NCBI GenBank assembly: GCA_017420455.1 | Contig: JAFOJB010000414.1 | Span: 1-7,923 of the forward strand | Length of the DNA: 7,923 bases | Origin: Blautia sp. | GTDB lineage: Bacteria; Bacillota; Clostridia; Lachnospirales; Lachnospiraceae | Direction of reading: 5' to 3' | In this document: positions 1 through 6,018 of the stretch, piece after piece | Layout: every line of letters starts with the position of its first letter | Position numbering within the stretch: position 1 is the first letter of the stretch | The notes under the pieces: model-generated | What the model saw: the letters and a program-made list of their open reading frames with translations, nothing else | The model's database searches: none | What the model was told of the DNA's origin: nothing | Position numbers and translations under genes: made by a program

Positions 1-784
1 GCTTTACGATCTTTACGCCAGGGCGAAAGGCCTGCCTCTCTTCCGCCTGCTTGGAAATAAGGAGCCTGATCAGGTGAAGACGTCTCTCACCACGGACCTC
101 ACCATCAGCGTCAACCCCGTGGCGGAGATGGTGGCGGACAGCGTCAGAGCAGTGGAGAATGGCTTCCGCATCCTGAAGGTAAAGGTAGGAAAGGGCGGAG
201 AGACCGACGTAGAGCGGATCCGTCAGATCCGGAAAGCGGTAGGAGCCGATGTATCTATCCGGGTGGATGCGAACCAGGGCTGGACCCGGGAGGAAGCGGT
301 GCGCACCATCACCATGATGGAGGAGGAAGGTCTGGGAATAGAGCTGGTGGAGCAGCCGGTCTCCGGACATGATTTCAGGAGCCTGAAGTACATCACAGAG
401 CACGTGGATTCCCCCATTCTGGCGGATGAGAGCGTCTTCTCCTATGAGGACGCAGTGCGGATCATTGAAGAGCATGCGGCGGATATGATCAATATCAAGC
501 TGATGAAGACCGGAGGAATCCATCAGGCCATGCGGATCTGCGATGCGGCTGAGGAGAACGGCGTAAAATGTATGATGGGCTGCATGCTGGAGAGCAAGGT
601 GGCCGTCAGCGCAGGCGCTCATCTGGCGGCAGGAAGAAAATGCATCACCATGGCGGATCTTGACGGCCCGTCCCTCTGCAAGGTCGACCCCTATACCGGC
701 GGCCCCTTATATGAAGGGGCAAAGATCCTTCTCACAGAAACCCCCGGAATCGGAATCAGCCGGGTACCCGTGGAGTTTGACTGA
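1..784 (+). CDS. Dipeptide epimerase, L-Ala-D/L-Glu epimerase type (5' partial)
   Basis: Enolase-superfamily enzyme that epimerises dipeptides such as L-Ala-D-Glu during recycling of peptidoglycan peptides in the cytoplasm. The reading frame is open from base 2, so the GTG at 74 is internal. The residues before it (LYDLYARAKGLPLFRLLG) match the conserved end of the family's N-terminal capping domain. About 260 residues are visible and roughly 100 are missing. Counting from the GTG codon, the catalytic set is complete: K35-x-K37, metal ligands D65, E93 and D118, general base K142, and the D195-x-D197 pair in DLDGP that binds the dipeptide amino group. Spacings from D65 to D197 agree with the characterised Bacillus enzyme as I remember it. 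The DxD pair favours dipeptide epimerase over muconate cycloisomerase or o-succinylbenzoate synthase. It is convergent with the uvrA-containing run. The precise dipeptide substrate is not proven. Confidence 0.9.
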   Translation, partial: LYDLYARAKGLPLFRLLGNKEPDQVKTSLTTDLTISVNPVAEMVADSVRAVENGFRILKVKVGKGGETDVERIRQIRKAVGADVSIRVDANQGWTREEAVRTITMMEEEGLGIELVEQPVSGHDFRSLKYITEHVDSPILADESVFSYEDAVRIIEEHAADMINIKLMKTGGIHQAMRICDAAEENGVKCMMGCMLESKVAVSAGAHLAAGRKCITMADLDGPSLCKVDPYTGGPLYEGAKILLTETPGIGISRVPVEFD

Positions 785-802
785 GAAACAGTGCAGTTCC
801 GG

Positions 803-859
803 ACCTTTATATCTGGCGCATCTGAATCCGGCAAGGCTGCGTTGGTCCCGCCTCCCCGG
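803..859 (+). repeat. Dispersed repeat, copy 1 (degenerate, one end only)
   Basis: From ACCTTTATATCTGGCGC onward this segment aligns without gaps to 1157-1212 of the complete element, with roughly seven or eight mismatches. The outermost terminal bases are missing or rearranged: CAGTTCC occurs at 794-800 but in the wrong orientation for the element end. It starts 19 bp after the epimerase stop codon. It is interpreted as a decayed or truncated copy of the element at 1140-1346. Confidence 0.7.
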
Positions 860-947
860 ATTTTCCGTGCAGGCATAAAAATCCGATCTCATATCCGGCA
901 GGTTGTGAATAGTAACGGAAATGAACAGAATATAAAATGCTGCATAT

Positions 948-995
948 AAAAAGCTGTGAAAACAGGAGAGCTCCCTTGTTTTCACAGCTTTTTTT
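948..995 (+). terminator. Strong rho-independent terminator, probably bidirectional
   Basis: A perfect 17 bp inverted repeat pairs 948-964 (AAAAAGCTGTGAAAACA) with 977-993, around a 12 nt loop that contains GGAG-AG-CTCC. The + strand runs into seven T residues (989-995) and the - strand also ends in a run of five T. It lies 163 bp past the epimerase stop, with no gene between. The T run on both strands fits termination of convergent transcripts, for the epimerase on + and for readthrough from uvrA on -. Confidence 0.88.
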
Positions 996-1139
996 CTGCG
1001 GTTTTTCCGGGGTTTGTACTTCCTTGCGGCAGTGCTTCTGACTGCTGGGCTCTGCCATCCGGTGGTTTTGCAGGAGGTGCTTTTCGGCACGGCAGCATAT
1101 TCTGGCCTGCAGCGTGCATTTCCGCCCTCTTCCCACTTA

Positions 1140-1346
1140 GGAACTGTTCATAAATAACCTTTACATCTGGCGCGTCTAAATCCGCCCAGGCTGCGTTGGT
1201 CTCGCCTTCCGGCTCGGTCATGCGCTAAACGCGTGCCACTGGCACGCAGCGCCGTCATTCGTCGATGCCCGCATCGACTCATTCCTCCGCCTTGCCTGAA
1301 CGAATTTATCCTGCGCCATCTGTAAAGGTTATTTCTGTACAGTTCC
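1140..1346. mobile_element. MITE-like non-coding element, copy 2 (complete)
   Basis: The element starts GGAACTGTTCATAAATAACC and its reverse complement starts GGAACTGTACAGAAATAACC. These terminal inverted repeats extend about 34 bp, to CTGGCGC and GATGGCGC, with a few mismatches. Both ends are flanked by TTA (1137-1139 and 1347-1349), which could be a 3 bp target duplication. The interior has two tight palindromes: GCGTGCCA/TGGCACGC around one base (1231-1247) with an outer GCGC pair (1222-1225, 1249-1252), and GTCGATGC/GCATCGAC around two bases (1261-1278). No transposase is encoded. Any mobility would need a transposase supplied from elsewhere. A structured dispersed repeat that moves by another mechanism is the alternative. 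Confidence 0.72.
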
Positions 1347-1366
1347 TTATTTGCGTACAGTTCCCC

Positions 1367-3850
1367 TCATATGAACTGTCCCGTCACGCTCCCGCTGCAT
1401 TCCTTTATCTCTTCAGGCGTTCCGCAGGCTACTATCCTTCCGCCTTCCTCACCGCCGCCGGGTCCCATATCGATGACATAATCCGCATTTCTGATCACAT
1501 CAAGGTCATGCTCTATCACGACAACGGTGGCACCGTTGCTGATGAGTGACCGGAAAACTCCCAGAAGCGTTTCCACATCCAGGGGATGAAGTCCGATTGT
1601 CGGTTCATCGAACACAAAAACAGAATCCTCCTGTGTTCTTCCCATTTCACTGGCCAGTTTCAGCCTCTGAGCTTCTCCCCCCGAAAGGCTCGGCGTTTCT
1701 TCACCGAGGGTCAGGTACCCCAGGCCGAGGTCCTGCAGGACTTTCAGCCTTGGATATACCGTTTTCATATCCCTGCAGAAAGTAATGGCGGTAGTAACAT
1801 CCATTTCCATCAGTTCCGGAATTGACTTTTCAATCCCTGCCTTATTGGTGTATTTCACCCTGTAAGCATCCCTGGAGTACCTTGATCCCCTGCACTCAGG
1901 GCAGGGAATATCCACATCCGGAAGAAACTGGACGTCAAGGCTGATCGAGCCCGTTCCGTCACAGACAGGACAGCGCAGGCTCCCTGTGTTATAAGAATAG
2001 TCCCCGGCTTTCCATCCCCTGTTCCTGGATTCCTTGCAGCGGCCATAGATTTTGCGTAATTCGTCATGGACATTGGCGTAGGTGGCAACAGTGGAACGTA
2101 CATTGATGCCGATGGGAGAAGCGTCAATCAGTTTCACATGCCGGATGCCTTCCGCTTCCAGCCCGGCAACATGCTCCGGCAGCTTTTCCCCTGCTGTCTT
2201 CGCCGCAAGACCCGGCACCAGGCTTTCAAGCACCATCGTCGTTTTTCCGGATCCGGATACTCCGGTTACCACAGTCAGCCTTCCTTTCGGGATGCTTACA
2301 TCCAGCGGTTTTACAGTATGGAGCTGCGCCGTTCTCATCCGGATCCGCCCAGGCCCGAATATACTGCGCGGTTCCGTACGGCAATCCGGTCCTTTGGTTC
2401 CTGCAAGGAACGGTCCTATCCTGGAACCGGGATCTGCCATTATCTCCTCTATCGTCCCTTCCGCGATCACTCTGCCGCCGTCGGTTCCGGCTCCCGGTCC
2501 CATCTCGATCAGCCAGTCGGCTTCCTTCAGGATCTGGGTATCGTGATCTACAAGAACAACGGAATTTCCGTCTTTAATCAGGTCATGCATGACGCCATTC
2601 AGTCCTGCGATATTGGCCGGGTGCAATCCGATAGAAGGTTCATCCAGCACATAAAGGACGCCTGTTGTCCTGTTGCGCACAGCCCTTGCCAGCTGCATAC
2701 GCTGTCTTTCCCCGGTTGACAGCGTGGATGCCGCCCTGTCCAGAGTCAGATAAGATAAGCCCAGATCCATGAGCCGCTTCGCAGCCGTCTGAAAGGATTC
2801 ACAGATGCTCTTTGCCATGGGCTTCATCTCCTCCGGCATCGAATCAGGTACCCGTGCGACCCATTCCAGTGATCCTGCCAGGGTCTTCGTGCATGCATCA
2901 GCCAGGGAAATGCCCATCAGCTTCGGTGCTCTTGCCTTCTCTGAAAGTCTTGTACCGCCGCAGTCAGGACATACGGAAAGCCGCAGGAATTTCTCAACGC
3001 GCTTCATGCCCTTCTCATCCTTCACCTTTGACAGGGCATTTTCGACCGTATAGATTGCATTAAAATAAGTAAAGTCCATCTCCCCGGCAGCGCCATTCGT
3101 CTGATTCTGATAGACCATATGGTGTTTGACTGCCGGGCCATGGAAAACCAGATCCCGCTCTTTTTCTGTCAGTTCCCTGAAGGGCACGTCAGTACGGACG
3201 CCAAGTTCCCTGGCGATATCTTTCATCAATGACCACATCAATGTCTGCCAGGGCAATACTGCGCCTTCATCGATTGACAGTGATTCATCCGGAACCAGGG
3301 TGGATTCATCCACCCTGCGGACAATTCCCGTTCCATCGCAGCGAGGGCAGGCTCCCTGGCTGTTAAAAGCAAGCTCCTCCGCTCCAGGTCCATAGAAATG
3401 CTCCCCGCACTCCGGGCAGACCATTTCCTGCTCCGCAGCCACGGCCATGGATGGCGGCAGGTAATGCCCGTTTGGGCACCTGTGGCTGCCAAGCCGGGAA
3501 AACATCAATCGGAGACTGTTTAACAGTTCCGTACCAGTTCCGAAAGTTGACCGGATACCTGGAACTGCCGGACGTTGGTGAAGGGCGAGAGATGCGGGCA
3601 CATAAAGCACCTCGTCCACATCTGCCTTTGCCGCCTGTGTCATCCGTCTCCTGGTATAAGTTGACAGGGACTCCAGGTAGCGTCTGGAGCCTTCTGCATA
3701 CAGCACACCCAGGGCAAGGGAGGATTTTCCGGATCCTGAAACACCGGCTATCCCGACTATTCTGTTCAGTGGGATATCAACATCAATGTTCTTCAGATTA
3801 TGAACCCTTGCACCCCGTATTTTTATCTTCTTAGGAATTTCATCCTGCAT
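1367..3850 (-). CDS. uvrA: Class II UvrA, excinuclease ABC subunit A-like ATPase
   Basis: DNA-damage-binding tandem ABC ATPase of 827 residues. First half: Walker A GVSGSGKSS at 36-44, zinc module with C145, C148, C168, C171 (CX2C-X19-CX2C), a CPDC pair at 294-297, ABC signature LSTGE at 377-381, Walker B D403-E404. Second half: Walker A at 530-537, zinc module C627, C630, C650, C653 (again X19), signature LSGGE at 722-726, Walker B D748-E749. The usual C-terminal SVTGQF ending is present. After the first Walker A block the sequence goes almost directly to the zinc module, so the UvrB-binding domain of about 120 residues in housekeeping UvrA (about 940 residues) is absent. That defines the class II type, which includes Deinococcus UvrA2 and Streptomyces DrrC-like proteins linked to drug tolerance. 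The ATG at 3850 is chosen over an in-frame TTG at 3880 because AAAGG sits 7 nt upstream of it. It is last in the - strand run. Its role, repair accessory or drug tolerance, is not settled. Confidence 0.92.
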   Translation of the reverse strand: MQDEIPKKIKIRGARVHNLKNIDVDIPLNRIVGIAGVSGSGKSSLALGVLYAEGSRRYLESLSTYTRRRMTQAAKADVDEVLYVPASLALHQRPAVPGIRSTFGTGTELLNSLRLMFSRLGSHRCPNGHYLPPSMAVAAEQEMVCPECGEHFYGPGAEELAFNSQGACPRCDGTGIVRRVDESTLVPDESLSIDEGAVLPWQTLMWSLMKDIARELGVRTDVPFRELTEKERDLVFHGPAVKHHMVYQNQTNGAAGEMDFTYFNAIYTVENALSKVKDEKGMKRVEKFLRLSVCPDCGGTRLSEKARAPKLMGISLADACTKTLAGSLEWVARVPDSMPEEMKPMAKSICESFQTAAKRLMDLGLSYLTLDRAASTLSTGERQRMQLARAVRNRTTGVLYVLDEPSIGLHPANIAGLNGVMHDLIKDGNSVVLVDHDTQILKEADWLIEMGPGAGTDGGRVIAEGTIEEIMADPGSRIGPFLAGTKGPDCRTEPRSIFGPGRIRMRTAQLHTVKPLDVSIPKGRLTVVTGVSGSGKTTMVLESLVPGLAAKTAGEKLPEHVAGLEAEGIRHVKLIDASPIGINVRSTVATYANVHDELRKIYGRCKESRNRGWKAGDYSYNTGSLRCPVCDGTGSISLDVQFLPDVDIPCPECRGSRYSRDAYRVKYTNKAGIEKSIPELMEMDVTTAITFCRDMKTVYPRLKVLQDLGLGYLTLGEETPSLSGGEAQRLKLASEMGRTQEDSVFVFDEPTIGLHPLDVETLLGVFRSLISNGATVVVIEHDLDVIRNADYVIDMGPGGGEEGGRIVACGTPEEIKECSGSVTGQFI

Positions 3851-3857
3851 GGTTTTA

Positions 3858-3862
3858 CCTTT
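3858..3862 (-). promoter_or_regulatory. Ribosome binding site of uvrA
   Basis: AAAGG on the - strand lies 7 nt before the ATG at 3850. It decides the start: the longer in-frame TTG start at 3880 has no comparable site. It overlaps the end of a short tandem repeat (3860-3901). Confidence 0.7.
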
Positions 3863-3901
3863 CAGGCACAAACTTCTCAATCACAGTCTCAGTCACAAAC
3901 T
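3860..3901. repeat. Short imperfect tandem repeat upstream of uvrA
   Basis: Three adjacent units on the + strand: TTTCAGGCACAAACT (3860-3874), TCTCAATCACAG (3875-3886) and TCTCAGTCACAAACT (3887-3901). Units one and three agree at 13 of 15 positions, and the middle one agrees with the third at 10 of 12. The array ends on the uvrA ribosome binding site. It could be an operator, or the remains of coding sequence. The same bases read on the - strand give FVTE-TVIE-KFVPE before a stop. Confidence 0.5.
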
Positions 3902-3923
3902 CTGCCTTCCGCTCACCCGGCCT

Positions 3924-3986
3924 GGCAAAACACAGCCCGGGCGGATTCAGACGCGCCAGATATAAAGGTTATTTATGGACAGTTCC
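3924..3986 (-). repeat. Dispersed repeat, copy 3 (one end, inverted)
   Basis: The reverse complement begins GGAACTGTCCATAAATAACC and continues through TTTATATCTGGCGCGTCTG. It matches 1140-1202 of the complete element with only about seven or eight differences. It is in the opposite orientation to copies 1 and 2. Its outer end is followed directly by TTA, which here is the stop codon (TAA on the - strand) of the NifX-SlyD gene. The inner part and second end of the element are not recognisable. It occupies nearly half of the gap between that gene and uvrA. Confidence 0.8.
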
Positions 3987-4829
3987 TTACCTGACTTCCA
4001 CCAGTTCAATCCTGAAATTGAGTTCCTTCCCGGCCATCTCGTGGTTTGCATCAAAGGTGACTGTTTTCTCATCCTTCGCGACTACCTTTACCGGAACCGG
4101 CTGTCCGTTTCCGTTCTGCAGATATACCTGCTGTCCGACGGATACATTCTCTGCTCCAGGCATCCTGTCGATTTCCACCTGGAAAACAGCTCTGGGATCA
4201 GCTTCCCCGTAGGCTTCAGACGGCATAAGATGTACGTCGATCGTCTCTCCGACTTCCATATTTGCTACGGCTGCGTCAAACCCTCTGATCATCATACCGG
4301 CACCGCATACGAATTCCAGCGGTTCCCCCCTGTCATAGGATGAGTCAAACTGTGTGCCGTCGTTGAAGGTTCCGCGGTAATGGGTACGGCAGGTCTTTCC
4401 CACATTCTTTCCGGTTATGCCGGAGCTGCTGCATCCGCCGCAGGAATGGTCATCGTGGTCCCCGCAGGAATGCTCTCCGCAGGAATGGCCGCCGTCATGA
4501 TGATTGCAGTTGGCGCCTGTATTGACCAGTTCTCCCCTGAGATATGCTTCCACTGCCTTGTCTGCATTCCCGGATGCGCCTGCGCACAGTTCGATCCCGC
4601 GCTCCTGAAGAGCCGCCTGTGCTCCGCCGCCGATTCCGCCGCAGATCAGGACATCTATTCCCTTCTCTCCAAGCAGTCCCGCCAGGGCGCCATGTCCGCT
4701 CCCGTCCGAGCCGATGATTTCACTGTTTACAATCTTTCCTTCTTCCACCTCATAGACTTTGAATTCTTCGGTATGCCCGAAATGCTGAAAAACTTCTCCG
4801 TTCTCGTATGTTACTGCTATTCTCTTCAT
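3987..4829 (-). CDS. NifX-like domain / His-Cys-rich linker / SlyD-like FKBP prolyl isomerase fusion
   Basis: A 280-residue, three-part protein. Residues 1 to about 103 resemble the NifX/NafY/NifB C-terminal fold (dinitrogenase Fe-Mo cofactor domain): start MKRIAVTYENGEVFQHFGH, then a GGIGGGAQAAL glycine-rich segment. Residues 108-133 carry five Cys and six His in NCNHH, HSCG, HSCG, DHDDHSCGGC. From about 143 to the end is a SlyD-type FKBP: THYRGTFNDGTQFDSS, GMMIRGFDAAVANMEVGE, and an insert-in-flap chaperone domain ending DANHEMAGKELNF. In E. coli SlyD a His/Cys-rich tail follows the FKBP part and binds nickel; here the metal-binding stretch precedes it. No signal peptide or membrane segment, so cytoplasmic. 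The ATG at 4829 begins the family-typical N-terminus; an in-frame TTG at 4877 overlaps the previous stop and is less likely. Inference: a metal chaperone or foldase. Which metal and client are unknown, and no nif or hydrogenase genes lie nearby. Confidence 0.88.
   Translation of the reverse strand: MKRIAVTYENGEVFQHFGHTEEFKVYEVEEGKIVNSEIIGSDGSGHGALAGLLGEKGIDVLICGGIGGGAQAALQERGIELCAGASGNADKAVEAYLRGELVNTGANCNHHDGGHSCGEHSCGDHDDHSCGGCSSSGITGKNVGKTCRTHYRGTFNDGTQFDSSYDRGEPLEFVCGAGMMIRGFDAAVANMEVGETIDVHLMPSEAYGEADPRAVFQVEIDRMPGAENVSVGQQVYLQNGNGQPVPVKVVAKDEKTVTFDANHEMAGKELNFRIELVEVR
4438..4487 (-). repeat. HSCG-encoding DNA repeats in the metal-binding linker
   Basis: The 11-mer CCGCAGGAATG occurs exactly three times on the + strand, at 4438, 4462 and 4477, with spacings of 24 and 15 bp, both multiples of three. 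On the coding strand each copy encodes HSCG(G) (residues 115, 120 and 128 of the fusion). The motif number could therefore grow or shrink in frame by slippage or recombination. Confidence 0.8.
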
Positions 4830-4841
4830 AATATTCTGTTG

Positions 4842-4847
4842 TCCTTT
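4842..4847 (-). promoter_or_regulatory. Ribosome binding site of the NifX-SlyD fusion
   Basis: AAAGGA on the - strand lies in the 44 bp gap after the amidohydrolase stop, 12 nt before the ATG at 4829. The spacing is a little long, but the site is the best in the gap and supports this start over the TTG at 4877. Confidence 0.55.
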
Positions 4848-4873
4848 GCGTTTCTTGTTTTCGTTTTGGTGTT

Positions 4874-6016
4874 TCAAATCATTATTTCCCCGTTCAGCAG
4901 AATGGTCTCTATCTTCGTCTCGGTCTTCAGGGGAGATCCGTCTGTAATGATCAGATCCGCGTCCTTTCCGGGCTCGATACTTCCCACCCTGTCTTCGATC
5001 CCCAGGTGCTTCGCCGGATTGATGGTAATCGCCTTCAGCGCTTCAAATTCATCCAGCCCGGCCTTCGCCGCCAGAGCCGCGCACAGCGGAAGATACTGCT
5101 CCGGAATGACCGGAGAATCCGTAATGATGGATACCTGGCACCCCGCTTCCTGAAGGATCCTGGGAGTATCCCAGGTCTTGTTCTGCAGCTCCCACTTTGT
5201 CGCGTGAGAAAGGGTGGGGCCGACCGCGCAGGGGAAATTCTCCTTCGCCAGATCCGCGGCGATCAGGTGTCCCTCTGTGACATGCTCCAGGGTCAGCCTT
5301 ACATCAAACTCCTTCGCCGTCCGGATCGCCGAAAAGATATCATTCGCCTGATGCGCGTGTGCCTTCAGCGGAATTTCCTTTTTCAGGACCGGAATCAGGG
5401 CCTCCAGCCGCATATCGAAGGCAGGGGCTTTAGCGGGATCGCTTCCCGCGGCTTCCTTCTTCGCGATATACTCTTCTGTCTTAAACAGCATTTCCCTGAG
5501 CTTTGCCGCAATGGTCATACGTGCGGAGATCCCTTTCTCGCGGTATACCCTCTTGGGATTTTCCCCAAAGGCGCATTTCATCGCCACAGGATCCTTTACG
5601 ACCATATCGTCCACCCGGACGCCGGCAGTCTTCACCGCGAAGAAGGTCCCGCCCAGCACATTCGCGCTTCCGGGGCCAGTCCCTGCACACGTCACCCCGC
5701 CCCGGAGCGCCAGCCTCACCGCCTTATCGAAGGGATTGAAGCTGTCGATCCCTCTCAGCTGAGGACAGACAGCGTCCGTCATTTCATTATAATCGTTCCC
5801 CTCAAACCCGATTCCGTAAATATCCAGTCCCAGGTGTGAATGGGCATCTACAAACCCCGGATAGACATGACGTCCTTCTGCATCCAGGATTTTTACGCCT
5901 TCACCGGAAAGCTTCTCACCGATCTCACGGATTTTCGTTCCTTCCACCAGAATATCACATTCATAGGGTTCTCTGGTTTTCATATCATGCAAAAAGGCAT
6001 TTCTGATCAGCAGCAC
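4874..6016 (-). CDS. Metal-dependent amidohydrolase (imidazolonepropionase-like family)
   Basis: Cytoplasmic hydrolase of 380 residues from the amidohydrolase superfamily. Family motifs, numbered from the GTG start: H59-x-H61 in FVDAHSHLG at the end of the first barrel strand, a second His cluster KAHAHQ (H220, H222), LEHVTEGH (H245, H250), and the catalytic Asp in ITDSP (D300). An AFGENPKRVY segment is typical of this subgroup. The N- and C-terminal segments (VLLIRNAFL, GSIEPGKDADLIITDG) form the usual small beta domain. The GTG at 6016 is chosen because AGGAG lies 7 nt upstream and the conserved part starts there; longer in-frame starts would run deep into the upstream gene. The gene begins 2 bp after the MazG-NUDIX stop, which suggests translational coupling. 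No substrate can be deduced; an imidazolone, hydantoin or dipeptide-like amide is possible. Confidence 0.88.
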   Translation of the reverse strand: MLLIRNAFLHDMKTREPYECDILVEGTKIREIGEKLSGEGVKILDAEGRHVYPGFVDAHSHLGLDIYGIGFEGNDYNEMTDAVCPQLRGIDSFNPFDKAVRLALRGGVTCAGTGPGSANVLGGTFFAVKTAGVRVDDMVVKDPVAMKCAFGENPKRVYREKGISARMTIAAKLREMLFKTEEYIAKKEAAGSDPAKAPAFDMRLEALIPVLKKEIPLKAHAHQANDIFSAIRTAKEFDVRLTLEHVTEGHLIAADLAKENFPCAVGPTLSHATKWELQNKTWDTPRILQEAGCQVSIITDSPVIPEQYLPLCAALAAKAGLDEFEALKAITINPAKHLGIEDRVGSIEPGKDADLIITDGSPLKTETKIETILLNGEIMI

Positions 6017-6018
6017 GT

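Larger units (their letters stand above)
785..1366. other. Convergent intergenic region, no gene
   Basis: This 582 bp stretch separates the stop codons of the epimerase (+) and uvrA (-). It holds a degenerate repeat copy (803-859), a hairpin terminator (948-995) and a complete MITE-like element (1140-1346). A second copy of the 10-mer GTACAGTTCC lies at 1355-1364, 18 bp after the one that ends the element. Short open frames run across these structures on both strands, but none has a credible ribosome binding site or a recognisable protein. I see nothing identifiable in 860-947 or 996-1139. Confidence 0.7.

Noticed and set aside
982..1221. Small proteins with a shared DAPD(I/V)KV motif encoded in the repeats (also at 691-876 and 3800-3994)
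   Set aside because: The shared motif is only the translation of the repeat core in one frame. The frames lack ribosome binding sites and run into unrelated flanking sequence.
1357..1379. Idea that the uvrA C-terminus (TGQFI) derives from the dispersed repeat end (GGACAGTTC)
   Set aside because: An S-x-TGQ-aromatic-hydrophobic ending is the normal UvrA C-terminus, so the resemblance to the repeat end is more simply chance. The 7 bp inverted repeat formed there is short.
2066..2719. Long + strand open frame (217 codons) opposite uvrA
   Set aside because: It lies wholly antisense to clear, motif-rich UvrA coding sequence, shows no family resemblance and has a low-complexity Arg/Ser/Pro-rich composition typical of a shadow frame.
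4438..4487. CRISPR-like array
   Set aside because: Repeats are only 11 bp, spacings are 24 and 15 bp, and they lie in frame inside a coding region where they encode HSCG motifs.
4380..5153. + strand open frame (257 codons) with hydrophobic stretches opposite the NifX-SlyD gene
   Set aside because: The apparent membrane-like segments come from reading the Gly/Ala/His-rich coding sequence in reverse. It spans two real genes and the gap between them, with no ribosome binding site of its own that I can support.
5006..5839. Long + strand open frame (277 codons) opposite the amidohydrolase
   Set aside because: It is antisense to an amidohydrolase with intact catalytic motifs. Its product is Arg-rich and unrecognisable, as expected for a shadow frame in GC-rich coding DNA.
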